Source: CAYUBI01 sp964443005 (GTDB taxonomy: Bacteria; Margulisbacteria; Riflemargulisbacteria; GWF2-35-9; CAYUBI01). Taken from it: 30,674 nt of DNA. The stretch is from the NCBI GenBank assembly GCA_964443005.1, contig CAYUBI010000012.1, forward strand, positions 1 through 30,674, written 5' to 3'. A program made the position numbers and the translations under genes. The notes below the pieces were generated by a model. The model had not been told where the DNA came from, made no database searches, and saw only the letters and a program-made list of their open reading frames with translations. Shown piece after piece: positions 1 to 9,177 of the stretch (the first letter of the stretch is position 1; the number at the start of each line of letters is the position of its first letter).

Positions 1-1550
1 TCAATACAGATACAGTTCGCGTCAAAGACTTGGGAATTACGACTGCCAAATTAGCTGATAGTGCTGTTACAACATTAAAAATTACAGACCTTAATGTCAC
101 AACTGCAAAACTTGCTGATACTGCCGTAACTACTACGAAAATAACCAATGCAGCAGTTGATAAAACGAAAATAGCAGCAAATGTTGCAGGTAATGGCTTA
201 GCACAAAACGCAGATAGCAGTTTGGAAGTAAATGTCGATGGAACTACCTTGGAAATTAACACAGATATTACCAGAATTAAAGACAGTGGCGTTGTTACTG
301 CCAAACTGGCAGACAGTGCTGTCACAACCTTAAAAATTGCAGACCTAAACGTTACTACTGCAAAAATTGCAGATGGCGCAATTACTACCCTTAAAATCGC
401 TGATGCGAATGTAACAACTGGCAAAATAGCAGATGCGAATGTAACACCAGCAAAAATTGCAAGTGGAACTGGTGGCCAATTGTTAATTACCAATGCCTCC
501 AATCAAACAGCATGGGCAAGTATGAGCGCCGATGCAACTCTCAGCAATGCAGGTGCATTAACAATTGGAAATTCTGCTATTACAACTGCGAAATTAAATG
601 ACGGTGCAGTTACAACAATAAAAATTGCAGACCTAAACGTAACAACTGCAAAAATTGCAGACACAAATATTACAACTGCAAAAATTGCAGACGGTGCAAT
701 CACCATGCCAAAAATCGTCAATGGAACAGGTGGCCAATTGATTCTTACGAATGCCTCTAATCAAGCTGCTTGGACGACTATAGCTGGAGACGCGACACTA
801 AGTAATACAGGAGCATTAACAATTGAAAACAACGCCATCATCACAGCGAAAATTGCAGATATCAATGTGACAACTGCTAAAATCGCAGACAGTGCTGTTA
901 CCTCCGCCAAAATTGCTGATGGAACCATTGTTAATGCTGATATTAATGCTGCTGCTGCTATTAATATTACTAAAATCGCCAATGGTACTGCTGGGCAGCT
1001 TATGTTAACAAATGCAGCAGGTACTGCTCCAGCCTGGACAACACTTGCTGGTGACGCTACTGTTGCAGGTACAGGTACGCTTACTATTGCGGATGATGCT
1101 ATTACTAATGCAAAACTAGGGGAAACTATTACTATTGCTAATGGCGGCACTGGAGCAACAACTGCAGCGAATGCCAGAACAGCTCTGGGTCTTGCTATTG
1201 GTTCTGATGTTCAAGCTTATCAAGCAAATCTTGCTGCTATTTCTGCTGGAACTTGGACTGGCGCAAATTCCATTACAACTCTTGGAACTATTTCAACGGG
1301 TGTTTGGAATGCGACTGCCATCACTATTGCCAATGGCGGCACTGGAGCAACCGATTCAGCTAATGCCAGAACGAACTTAGGATTAGTCATTGGAACAAAT
1401 GTTCAAGCACATGCGAGCAGTTTAGATGATTTAGCCAGTGTGAGTGGTTTAACCGCAATTGTCCATGTTAGACAATCAGATGATTCAGGAGCTTGCGATT
1501 TAACTTATAGTAAAGGACTATTAACAGCAACAACATGCACAACGAATTAA
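1..1550 (+). CDS. Repeat-built phage-tail-fibre-like surface protein, 5' truncated by the window
   Basis: The reading frame is open from base 3 and ends at TAA 1548-1550. The start lies outside the window, because the first codons already match an internal repeat: NTDTVRVKD at base 3 against NTDITRIKD at base 258. About 510 residues are visible. The first part is made of roughly 10-residue units of the type VTTAKIADxN. Three longer modules follow, each beginning GTGGQL or GTAGQL and ending near ALTI/TLTI, then two NGGTGATxxANARTxLGL modules. The GGTGAT-ANAR element is familiar from phage and prophage tail-fibre repeats, and TTAKIAD arrays occur in large putative fibrous surface proteins. The C-terminal ~30 residues are not repetitive and carry two cysteines (in SGACDL and TTCTTN). 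It is probably an extended beta-structured fibre or adhesin. No lysis, capsid or other tail genes are nearby, so a phage origin is not shown. The next gene is convergent, 18 nt away. Confidence 0.75.
   Translation, partial: NTDTVRVKDLGITTAKLADSAVTTLKITDLNVTTAKLADTAVTTTKITNAAVDKTKIAANVAGNGLAQNADSSLEVNVDGTTLEINTDITRIKDSGVVTAKLADSAVTTLKIADLNVTTAKIADGAITTLKIADANVTTGKIADANVTPAKIASGTGGQLLITNASNQTAWASMSADATLSNAGALTIGNSAITTAKLNDGAVTTIKIADLNVTTAKIADTNITTAKIADGAITMPKIVNGTGGQLILTNASNQAAWTTIAGDATLSNTGALTIENNAIITAKIADINVTTAKIADSAVTSAKIADGTIVNADINAAAAINITKIANGTAGQLMLTNAAGTAPAWTTLAGDATVAGTGTLTIADDAITNAKLGETITIANGGTGATTAANARTALGLAIGSDVQAYQANLAAISAGTWTGANSITTLGTISTGVWNATAITIANGGTGATDSANARTNLGLVIGTNVQAHASSLDDLASVSGLTAIVHVRQSDDSGACDLTYSKGLLTATTCTTN
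36..461 (+). repeat. Imperfect 30-bp tandem repeats encoding VTTAKIAD decapeptides
   Basis: Within the surface-protein gene, units of about 30 bp encode V-T-T-A-K-I/L-A-D-x-N/A. More units lie between the longer modules, for example near 585-715 and 845-930. A larger repeat is superimposed: the segment at base 3 recurs at base 258, a 255-bp (85-codon) period. The copies differ at many third positions, so the array is diverged rather than freshly duplicated. Confidence 0.8.
462..1094 (+). repeat. Three ~37-residue GTGGQL...ALTI modules
   Basis: Module 1 (about 462-572), module 2 (about 720-830) and module 3 (about 981-1094) each encode GT(G/A)GQL-x-x-TNA...AW...DAT...G-x-LTI. Modules 1 and 2 are very similar; module 3 is more diverged. 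They are separated by stretches of TTAKIAD decapeptides of decreasing length, giving a composite higher-order repeat in the same frame. Confidence 0.75.
1137..1385 (+). repeat. Two ANGGTGATxxANARTxLGL modules
   Basis: Bases 1137-1193 and 1329-1385 encode two nearly identical 19-residue segments, ANGGTGAT followed by ANART-x-LGL. Each is followed by IGxxVQA. This motif recurs in tail-fibre proteins of many phages. The DNA is also close: both start around gctaatggcggcactggagc or a near copy. Confidence 0.75.
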
Positions 1551-1568
1551 ATTTTCGCTAAATAAATT

Positions 1569-2960
1569 CTATGACCCAATCATTGCTGCAGAAAGGACCT
1601 TCGTTAACGACTTTCGAACATGGCACTTTTCAAAAGAAAATGACGTCATCAAATTCATAATGTCGTCTTCTTCAAGATTAGCAAACTGCTGAACATATAA
1701 CGGCATCATCCATTTCCCAAAAAGAACACCGCGTACACTTCGCTTAAGATGCCAAGCAAACTGTTGACGCTTTTCTTCAGTCAACTTTAATATTAATGCT
1801 ACATTTTCTTCAATTGGACTTAAGTGCTGATCCATTTCGGTCAAATCAATGGGCCACGTATCACTTGCTAACGAAGTTTTTAATGCCCTACCTTTTTTGG
1901 TTTGTTTCATCCACGGAGATTTTGAATCTATAGTCACAACGCCCATTAAGCCAATATCTTTATACGTCCAATAAGTCCAATGATCATTACATTCATTCAT
2001 AAACAAAAGCAATTTTCGCGTCATATTCAACCTAATGTCATCTGATTTATTCTTTTCAAAAATTAAGCCAAACTCGCCTATCCATACTGGCAATCCAAGA
2101 TCCCGAATTGGAGAATTTTTTGTAGCATACTCATGCCGAATTGAATGGGTACGCAAATCTTTTTTAGAAACACGCTTCAAAACCTTAGCTGTTGACACTG
2201 CTGGCCCCATATAATGATGACTGCTAAAAACAATATTAGCATCGTCCAGCCCACGTAAGCCTTCAAACTGAGTTGAATAAAAATTCCCTTCAACAAACAA
2301 AATATGATGCTGATCAACTTCACGAATTGCGCTAATTAACTTTCGATAAAATCCATATAAAACTGCTATGTCAGATAACACAGGTTCATTAATCAAATCA
2401 TATCCAGCAATATATGGATCATCTGTATAATGCGCTGCAACATATTTCCACCACGCACATACACGATCCTGATAAACAGTGTGTTCCCACAATAATGTAA
2501 TTTGATCTGGATTATCGCAATGCCAATCTGGATTTTGCCATCCCTGAGCTGCATGTAAATCTAAAATCAAGTATAAACCATGCTTCTTACACCAACCCAA
2601 AACCCGATCAATATAACGAAATCCTATATCAAGAAATTGCCCTGGACAATGATCATCTTCAAAATGCCGATAATTAATAGGCAACCGAATCACGTTCGCA
2701 CCCATGTTTTTAATAAATTCAATATCAACTTCAGTTATAAAATGATCATAAAACTGGTCAAAGAAAAATCGTGTTTTTTCAATACCCAAAACCTTGTCCA
2801 GTTCGCTTCGAAATAATGATTCATTCGCAGGATAACCTATAATAAAATTTTCCATATTTAACCAACCACCCAAACATACTCCCCGTAAAACAATAGCTTG
2901 CTGATTCGCATCAACAATTTTTGCTCCTTGAACATGTAAAAATCGATACATTTCAGTCAT
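1569..2960 (-). CDS. Glycoside hydrolase family 5 protein (cellulase/exo-glucanase type), apparently cytoplasmic
   Basis: 463 residues. The start ATG at 2960 has AAAGGAGA about 10 nt upstream. GH5 hallmarks are in order: RGVCLGGWLNME (26-37), GANVIRLP (87-94), LILDLHAAQGWQN (131-143), the acid/base motif DLINEP (188-193, Glu192), SSHHY (246-250), the nucleophile motif VWIGEFG (292-298, Glu296) and WTYWTYKD (328-335). Both catalytic glutamates are present, so it should be an active retaining beta-glycosidase; the exact substrate cannot be read from the sequence. About 120 residues after the catalytic barrel are not recognised. There is no signal peptide, so it probably acts on imported or internal glycans. 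It follows the metal-importer permease gene by 22 nt on the same strand and is probably co-transcribed with it. Confidence 0.85.
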   Translation of the reverse strand: MTEMYRFLHVQGAKIVDANQQAIVLRGVCLGGWLNMENFIIGYPANESLFRSELDKVLGIEKTRFFFDQFYDHFITEVDIEFIKNMGANVIRLPINYRHFEDDHCPGQFLDIGFRYIDRVLGWCKKHGLYLILDLHAAQGWQNPDWHCDNPDQITLLWEHTVYQDRVCAWWKYVAAHYTDDPYIAGYDLINEPVLSDIAVLYGFYRKLISAIREVDQHHILFVEGNFYSTQFEGLRGLDDANIVFSSHHYMGPAVSTAKVLKRVSKKDLRTHSIRHEYATKNSPIRDLGLPVWIGEFGLIFEKNKSDDIRLNMTRKLLLFMNECNDHWTYWTYKDIGLMGVVTIDSKSPWMKQTKKGRALKTSLASDTWPIDLTEMDQHLSPIEENVALILKLTEEKRQQFAWHLKRSVRGVLFGKWMMPLYVQQFANLEEDDIMNLMTSFSFEKCHVRKSLTKVLSAAMIGS

Positions 2961-2982
2961 GAATCAAATTTCTCCTTTTTCT

Positions 2983-3792
2983 TTATTGAGTGCGTATGAA
3001 CGCAGTAATCCCATAAATAGCTACTGCAACTAAAACAATAGTTGCGCCAGTAGCTGTACCTAAAAAATAGGACAAAACAAAGCCAATAATACCAGATGCC
3101 ATACTAAAAATAACAGCGAATGCAGTATATCCCTGAACTGATTTAGCAACATTCCGACTAGCTGCAGCTGGAAGAATTAACAATGAATTAATAATTAATA
3201 AACCAACTAACTGAATTGACAAAGTTACCACAACAGCAACCAAAACCGAAAACATTATTTCAACTAACCCAACATTTTTACCTCGACTACGAGCAATTGA
3301 GGAGCTCACGCTACTTAACAATAATGGATTATGCATAACTATCCAAAAAACAGCAACACTAACTAAAAGCACACCTAACCATTGCAGTTGAGTGGAATTA
3401 ATAGCCAAAATATCACCAATTAAAAAAGAAGTATACTTTGCAAAACCACCGCGTGCACTTAGCACAACAACACCCAAAGCCATTACAAATGAAAGCAACA
3501 CACCTAAAACTGTATCAGAGGGAGACGCAGTTGTACCTTTAAAAAAATGTACTGCAAGTGCTAAAACAATCGAAAAACAAACCATGGCATATAAAGGCGT
3601 TTTTAGGCCTAACATAATCCCAATAGCCAACCCTGTTAACGTAGAATGCCCTAAAACATCTGTGAAAAAAGTCATTTTTTGATTAATCACTGCTGTTCCC
3701 AGCAAAGCATACATGGGAGTGACCAACACTATTGCAAGCAAGGCCCAGCGCATAAACTCATAATGAATTAAATCAGCCAGTAACCCCATCAT
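2983..3792 (-). CDS. Zn/Mn ABC transporter permease (ABC-3 family, ZnuB/TroC-like)
   Basis: 269 residues, very hydrophobic, with about eight membrane segments. It has the family pattern near the N-terminus (VTPMYALLGTAVINQKMTFF, then DVLGHSTLTGLAIG), which matches the FFxDxLxHxxLxGxAxG region of ZnuB/TroC/MntB permeases. The length (about 270) is normal for the family. Its start codon overlaps the end of the upstream ATPase gene by 4 nt (3789-3792), indicating translational coupling. With the ATPase and binding protein upstream it would form the inner-membrane channel of a divalent-metal importer. Confidence 0.9.
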   Translation of the reverse strand: MMGLLADLIHYEFMRWALLAIVLVTPMYALLGTAVINQKMTFFTDVLGHSTLTGLAIGIMLGLKTPLYAMVCFSIVLALAVHFFKGTTASPSDTVLGVLLSFVMALGVVVLSARGGFAKYTSFLIGDILAINSTQLQWLGVLLVSVAVFWIVMHNPLLLSSVSSSIARSRGKNVGLVEIMFSVLVAVVVTLSIQLVGLLIINSLLILPAAASRNVAKSVQGYTAFAVIFSMASGIIGFVLSYFLGTATGATIVLVAVAIYGITAFIRTQ

Positions 3793-4565
3793 TGTTTTCG
3801 TGAATCCGTTATGATAGAGGCACTACCTGTTACATGACTCGCTAACAAATTTGGCATAAACACTTCTATAATTTGTGGATCTGACATCACCACCTTGGGT
3901 TCTCCATCAATTAATATCCGTTGATTCAATAAAACCAAGCGATCTGCAAAACGAGATACGCCTTGTAAATCATGAGACGCCATAATAATCGAAACATCAT
4001 AATCATGACGCAACTGATCTACCAACGCATAAAAACCAGCTAGTCCCTGTGCATCAACACCAGAAACTGGTTCATCCAATAACAACAATTCCGGAACTGG
4101 AGTAATTGCCATAGCTAGCAACACACGCTGTAACTCGCCACCCGACAATTCACTTAACCGCCGCATTAACAAATGCGCAACAGATACTTTTTCTAAAGCG
4201 CGTAGAATTGTATCGCGAATCAAAGCAGACACTGAAAGCCAAACAGGTTTCCAAGTTAAGGCTGCAGAAAAAAAATCTAATACAGTGACTGGCGTATCAG
4301 ATTCAATATTCAATTTTTGTGGGACATATCCAATATGAGGGCGCCCTTTATCAATGCCTTTGAAACGAAAACTCATATGGCCAGTATAAGGAACCTCGCC
4401 TAAAATCGCACGCAATAATGTCGTTTTCCCAGCACCATTAGGTCCAATAAGCGCTAAAATTTCATGACAATTAATATGCAAATAAATCGATGAAAGAATT
4501 TGACGACCGGATAAGTTCACACTTAAATTTTCTATTTTAGTACAACAATGTGAACATAGATCCAT
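3789..4565 (-). CDS. Zn/Mn ABC transporter ATP-binding protein (ZnuC-like)
   Basis: 258 residues. Walker A GPNGAGKT is at 41-48, the Q-loop Gln at 83, the signature LSGGE at 140-144, Walker B LLLLDEP at 160-166 with catalytic Glu165, and the switch His at 198 (ASHDL). ATG 4565 has AAAGGA about 9 nt upstream. It powers the importer formed with the overlapping permease gene. The N-terminus is odd: a Cys/His cluster (MDLCSHCCTK; Cys4, His6, Cys7, Cys8) precedes the usual first beta-strand, and might bind metal. The sequence alone does not separate zinc from manganese; the binding protein upstream favours zinc. Confidence 0.92.
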   Translation of the reverse strand: MDLCSHCCTKIENLSVNLSGRQILSSIYLHINCHEILALIGPNGAGKTTLLRAILGEVPYTGHMSFRFKGIDKGRPHIGYVPQKLNIESDTPVTVLDFFSAALTWKPVWLSVSALIRDTILRALEKVSVAHLLMRRLSELSGGELQRVLLAMAITPVPELLLLDEPVSGVDAQGLAGFYALVDQLRHDYDVSIIMASHDLQGVSRFADRLVLLNQRILIDGEPKVVMSDPQIIEVFMPNLLASHVTGSASIITDSRKQ

Positions 4566-4660
4566 ATACGAAATCCTTTAATAACCCCCTAATAATTGTT
4601 ACCAGTTTATTATAACAGGAACTCACACATTACCCCAAGCCCATTCTATGTTTCGAAACG

Positions 4661-5524
4661 TTAAAGCGAAAACGCCAGCTTTAATGTTTTCAAATTTGAT
4701 CGCATAATCGTAAGGTACGCATCTTCTGTATTCGGTCCAGAAACTGCAGGATCTAAATAAAATGTTTTTGCTTGAGTTTCCCGTTCAATCAGTTGAGCTG
4801 CGCTAGATGCATATTGGGGCTCAATAAACAATCTTTTGACATTATTTTTCTTTATATATCGAATTATTCGGGTAATCTCCTTTGCAGAAAGTCCATCATC
4901 TGGGTCATGATTCATCATTGTTGCAACAGTAAAGCCATAATCTCTACCAAAATACGCAAACACATCATGAAATGAAACTAATGGTTGATCACGAAAAGGA
5001 GCTAATTCCTTTTTCATCACTAATCTTAATAATTCTAATTTACGAAGATAATTGAGCGCATTTGTTCGATAACCATTTTGATGAGCAGGATCTACTTTTG
5101 CTAATTCAGTTGCAATCGTTTTGACTTCTTGCATAGCTAACCCCACGCTAACCCACACATGAGGATTCGGCTTCCAATTCAGCGTAATCAGTGGCAATCC
5201 CACAGCAGCTTCAACAATCGGAAGTTCAGGATACCTTTTTCGTATCAGTGGCAAAAACAACTCCATTCCTGCGCCATTAGCAATCAAAATATCAGCATTA
5301 CTTAATCGTTTCATATCCAATGGGCTTAAACTAAAATCATGCACACATCCTGCAGATGCTGGAGCCAACAAAACCAGATCAATTTCCGGAATGTTTTTCA
5401 CGATATTTTTTGTCATAATATAAATTGGATAAAACGTCGTAACAATTTGAACTGGCTTAGCATAAGAAGCCAAGGCACTCATTAAAACAAAAACAACTCC
5501 CAACATTAATAATCCAATTTTCAT
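4661..5524 (-). CDS. Metal ABC transporter substrate-binding protein (ZnuA/TroA family)
   Basis: 287 residues. The N-terminal signal peptide is MKIGLLMLGVVFVLM...SYA, with cleavage likely near residues 21-23. No lipobox cysteine is seen, so it should be a soluble periplasmic protein. Candidate metal ligands in family positions are His62 (CVHDF), His122 (NPHVW), His186 (SFHDVF) and Asp258 (LDP). Three histidines plus an acidic residue resemble the zinc-type ZnuA set more than the His-His-Glu-Asp manganese set. The His-rich loop of some ZnuA proteins is absent, which fits the short length. It is the first gene of the importer group, and 95 nt separate it from the ATPase gene. The start ATG 5524 faces the divergent hydrolase gene. 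Confidence 0.9.
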   Translation of the reverse strand: MKIGLLMLGVVFVLMSALASYAKPVQIVTTFYPIYIMTKNIVKNIPEIDLVLLAPASAGCVHDFSLSPLDMKRLSNADILIANGAGMELFLPLIRKRYPELPIVEAAVGLPLITLNWKPNPHVWVSVGLAMQEVKTIATELAKVDPAHQNGYRTNALNYLRKLELLRLVMKKELAPFRDQPLVSFHDVFAYFGRDYGFTVATMMNHDPDDGLSAKEITRIIRYIKKNNVKRLFIEPQYASSAAQLIERETQAKTFYLDPAVSGPNTEDAYLTIMRSNLKTLKLAFSL

Positions 5525-5608
5525 TTAAAAACCCTTCATAATTCTATAACAATATATGAATCCATCATACTACTAACGGCTATCAAATGAAAATAGAATG
5601 AAAAAAAT

Positions 5609-5638
5609 TTGCATTCTACCTACAACATCGAGTATAGT
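5609..5638 (+). promoter_or_regulatory. Predicted sigma70-type promoter for the alpha/beta hydrolase gene
   Basis: TTGCAT (5609-5614) and TATAGT (5633-5638) are separated by 18 nt. They lie about 35 nt upstream of the ATG at 5672, which is preceded by GAGAGG. The region 5525-5671 is shared with the divergent metal-binding-protein gene, for which no equally good promoter was found. Confidence 0.5.
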
Positions 5639-5671
5639 TAGAAAAAAGAATCTTAAAAATCAGAGAGGTTT

Positions 5672-6523
5672 ATGAAACATATCGAATTCACCTTTTCTGG
5701 ATTCCACACACTACCTCTTTTTGCCCAAGGTTGGATACCCAATGATTCCATGCGAGGCATTGTAGGTGTTGTTCATGGAATAGGTGAACACAGTGGCCGT
5801 TATGAAGAATTCGCAAAATTTATGGTTAAAAATCATTTTGGCGTTATTGCTTTTGATCAACGAGGTCACGGAAAATCACCTGGGAAACGCGGTCATACGC
5901 CAAACTATGATGCATGGATGAAAGACATCAGTGGATTTTTAGATACTATTAAAAATAGATATCCAAAATATAAATATTTTCTATATGGCCATAGTCTGGG
6001 TGGCAATCAAGTACTAAATTTTATCTCAAAAGAAAATATCCTTATTCACGGAGTCATTGCCAGCTCACCTTTTTTACGATTAACAAATAAATTACCAACA
6101 TGGAAAATGTTTTTGCTAAATCTCTTAAATCAAATCTATCCCCTATTTACCTTAAACATACCCATTCGAGCGCACGATCTATCTATTGACCCCAGTATAG
6201 GAGCATCGTATCGTAATGATCCTTTAGTTCATCGAAAAATGTCAGTTCGTTTATTTTATTGTGCTTATAAAGCGGGAATATCCGCTGTTATTGATGCTGA
6301 ACCTCAATCTATGCCTATATTGATTATGCATGGCAGTGAAGACAACGTAACATTAGCAGAAGCAAGTCGAGAATTTGCATCTAAAGCTGGGAAAAATTGC
6401 AGATTTAAATTTTGGCAAGGATTCCGTCATGAACTACATAATGAAGTAGATAAACAAGCAGTTTACGCTTATGTCATTGATTGGCTCAATAGCCACGTTA
6501 AACAGCCCAAAAATCATCAATAA
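5672..6523 (+). CDS. Monoacylglycerol lipase / lysophospholipase-like alpha/beta hydrolase
   Basis: 283 residues. The oxyanion-region motif HGIGEHSGRY (35-44) is typical of the monoacylglycerol lipase/PldB group. DQRGHGKS (62-69) follows. The nucleophile elbow is YGHSLGG (105-111, Ser108), the catalytic Asp is probably Asp224 (HGSEDNVT) and the His is His253 (FRHELHNE). The triad is complete. No signal peptide is seen, so it is probably cytoplasmic and hydrolyses monoacylglycerols or lysolipids; the true substrate is inferred. ATG 5672 is chosen because of the GAGAGG site 6-7 nt before it. Its stop codon lies one base from the stop of the convergent P-type ATPase gene, leaving no room for a terminator between them. 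Confidence 0.85.
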   Translation: MKHIEFTFSGFHTLPLFAQGWIPNDSMRGIVGVVHGIGEHSGRYEEFAKFMVKNHFGVIAFDQRGHGKSPGKRGHTPNYDAWMKDISGFLDTIKNRYPKYKYFLYGHSLGGNQVLNFISKENILIHGVIASSPFLRLTNKLPTWKMFLLNLLNQIYPLFTLNIPIRAHDLSIDPSIGASYRNDPLVHRKMSVRLFYCAYKAGISAVIDAEPQSMPILIMHGSEDNVTLAEASREFASKAGKNCRFKFWQGFRHELHNEVDKQAVYAYVIDWLNSHVKQPKNHQ

Positions 6524-6524
6524 T

Positions 6525-9177
6525 TCATGCTCGTTTGCTGATCACATTATATAGGACTTTATAAAACTGAATAACAATTAGCGGAATCATTGAAAAACCA
6601 ACAATATCCAATAAATGATGCGAAACTTCAGGGTTTACTTTAAACATTTCTTGCAAAAGTGGAATCAATAGAACTGCACATAAAAGCATGCTACCAATAA
6701 TTAAAGCAAACCATTGATATTTGTTAGAAAACAAGCCAATGCTGTATAATGGTTGAGCTGAACGACAATTAAAACCGTGAATTAATCGACCCAATGTTAA
6801 CGTCGAAAACGCCATTGTGCAACCCAAACTAACTCCTGATAAATGTAGCCCATAATAAAACGCACCTAAAGTTGCAGCTGCAATTACGCTGCCTTGAAAT
6901 ACTATTTCAAACATAAATTTACGAGTTAAAATAGATTCCTTAACATTTCTAGGTGCTTCAATCATTGCAGACTTATTCGGAGGTTCAAGGCCCAAAGCTA
7001 TTGCAGGCATCGAATCAGTAATCAAATTTATAAATAAAAGATGAACAGCTGAAAAAGGTAAAGGCAGCGCCATTGCTGAAGTATAAAGAACTGCCAAAAT
7101 TCCTGCCATATTTCCTGAAAGTAAAAAGAAAATTGAATGTTTGATATTAGTATAAATACTTCGCCCATTGGATATTGCTTTAACAATTGTGGCAAAATTA
7201 TCATCTGTTAATACCATGTCTGAGGATTCTTTTGCAACTTCAGTGCCAACCTTACCCATGGAAACTCCAATATCTGCTTGCTTAAGTGCAGGTGCATCAT
7301 TAACACCATCGCCTGTCATTGCAACTAAATGGCCTAACTGCTGCCATGCTTTCACAATTCTAATTTTATGCGTTGGCGAAACGCGTGCAAAAACAGATAA
7401 CTTTGGCACAAGCTCCATTAATTTTTCATCGCTAAGGGTATCCAAAACAACACCATCCACTGCCTCACTCTCGTCCTGAAGAATACCAATTTGTCGAGCA
7501 ATAGCAGCTGCAGTTATTCGATGATCACCTGTTATCATAACTGCTTTAATGCCTGCTGATCGACACGCCGCAACAGCTTGTTTTGATTCAGCACGCGGTG
7601 GATCTTCCATTGCAATTAACCCTGCAAAGATTAAATCATTTTCGTTTTTAAAACTTAGTTGTGCTGAATCTTCTAAATTTTTATAGGCTAAAGCAAGTAC
7701 ACGTAAACCACTTTGAGAAAACTCTGTATTTTTTTGAGAAATTACTGCACGATCATGATCATGAATAGGTCGAATCATATTATTTTCATAAATTTGTGTA
7801 GACTTGCTAAGAATAACATCCATTGCACCTTTTGTTACTAATATGGCTTGGTTATGATAAACATGAGACGTACTCATCAATTTGCGTTCCGAATCAAAAG
7901 GCAACTCAGCAATTCGTGGAATAGCGGCTCGCAGTTCATGTTCCTTAATGCCATATAATAGCGACAAATTAATCAGCGCAACTTCAGTAGGATCTCCAAT
8001 TGATTGACCGTTACTATTAACTGAATCATTACACAAGGTCATCCATTCCAAAAAATGCCGATGACTATTCTGCCCTATTTCAAGCTTTTCAGCTTCAAAA
8101 ATCTGCAATCCAATACACACATTTTTAACTACCATTTTGTTCTGAGTTAAAGTTCCTGTTTTATCTGAACAAATAACGGAAACGCCACCAAGGCTTTCAA
8201 CAGCATGTAATTTCCGAATAATGGCATGTTCTTTAGCCATTTTTTGAGTTCCAATAGCCAGAACAATGGTTACAATGGAGCTTAAGGCTTCAGGAATTGC
8301 AGCAACAGCTAGCGCAACTGCAAATAAAAAAGATTCACCTAATGGATAACCTCTAACTAAATTAATACAAAAGATAATTGAACATAAAACAAGAATAGCA
8401 ATTGCCAACTTTTTCCCAAAACGATCCAAATTAATTTGTAAGGGTGTTTTTTTATCTTCAGCAGCATCCAAAAGCGTTGCAATTTTACCTAATTCTGTAT
8501 TCATTCCAATATGTGTCACAAGAATTGTTGCACGTCCATACGTAATTAAGCTACCTGTAAATACCATATTTTTCCGGTCACCCAGGGCAACATTATCCTC
8601 GCAAATCAAATCAATAAACTTACTAACACTGGTAGATTCTCCAGTTAACGAACTTTCATTAACCTGAAGACTTGCATGATAAATAATACGACCNNNNNNN
8701 NNNATCTGCACAAATATAATCACCAGCTTCTAAAAACATAATATCGCCAACAACAAGATCTTTAGCAGGAATTTCTATTTTATTACCATTTCTAAGCACT
8801 TTAGCTAAGGGAGCAGCTAATGATTTCAAACTTTCAAGTGCTTTCCCTGCTTTAACATGCTGAGTGGTTCCTAAAATTGCATTAAGAATAGTAACTGCAA
8901 AAATAACTATCGCACTTTCAATATCACGCAGTAAAACTGAAATAACACCAGCAATCAATAAAATAATTACAAGAAAATCAGTAAATTGCGATAAGAAAAT
9001 CAGCCATGTGCTTTCTTGTTTTTTCCCTTTGAGTTCATTGAATCCATCTTTGGCTTGTCGAAGAGCTATGTCTTCATCATATAAACCCAAAGAGCTTGAA
9101 TTCACCATTTTAAAAATAGTTTCAATTGATTCATGATGTAAATTATTCATCCGCGTATTATAGCGGTTTATCTGCAT
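6525..9177 (-). CDS. Ca2+-type P-type ATPase (P2A, LMCA1-like), interrupted by a 10-N assembly gap
   Basis: The gene is split at 8694-8703 by ten Ns. The N-terminal part (158 residues, 9177-8704) ends LEAGDYICAD and the C-terminal part (722 residues, 8693-6525) begins GRIIYHASLQVNES. Joined directly they read ADGRII, as in related pumps, giving about 880 residues, the normal length. Motifs in joined numbering are TGES 175-178, M4 PEALSS from 292, and phosphorylated Asp335 in DKTGT. MITGDH, TGDGVNDAP and the M6 motif NLITDSMPA follow. PEALSS rather than PEGLP, and Ala in the M5 segment SGNMAGILA where SERCA has the site-I Glu, recall the Listeria single-Ca2+ pump LMCA1. It probably exports Ca2+ from the cytoplasm. 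The start is uncertain: ATG 9177 or ATG 9150; neither has a clear Shine-Dalgarno site. Confidence 0.88.
8694..8703. other. Assembly gap (10 Ns) inside the P-type ATPase gene
   Basis: Ten ambiguous bases separate two halves of one gene. The flanking codons (Asp on one side, Gly on the other) would be adjacent in the expected ADGR motif, so the true number of missing bases is probably zero. The ten-base spacer creates an artificial frameshift. Confidence 0.9.

Noticed and set aside
503..1150. Minus-strand open frames of 72 and 129 codons opposite the repeat protein
   Set aside because: They are valine/alanine-rich shadows of the repeated codons and have no ribosome-binding site or recognisable domain.
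1..1550. Prophage region
   Set aside because: Only a fibre-like protein is visible, with metabolic and transport genes immediately next to it; no capsid, portal, lysis or integrase genes.
8659..8723. Separate gene starts on either side of the N gap in the P-type ATPase
   Set aside because: The apparent start MIIFVQ at 8723 and the tail SYYLSCKSSG are read through the artificial spacer in the wrong frame; the conserved motif continues across the gap.
6525..9177. True pseudogene (frameshifted ATPase)
   Set aside because: All catalytic motifs are intact and the only break is at the Ns, so an assembly artefact explains it better.
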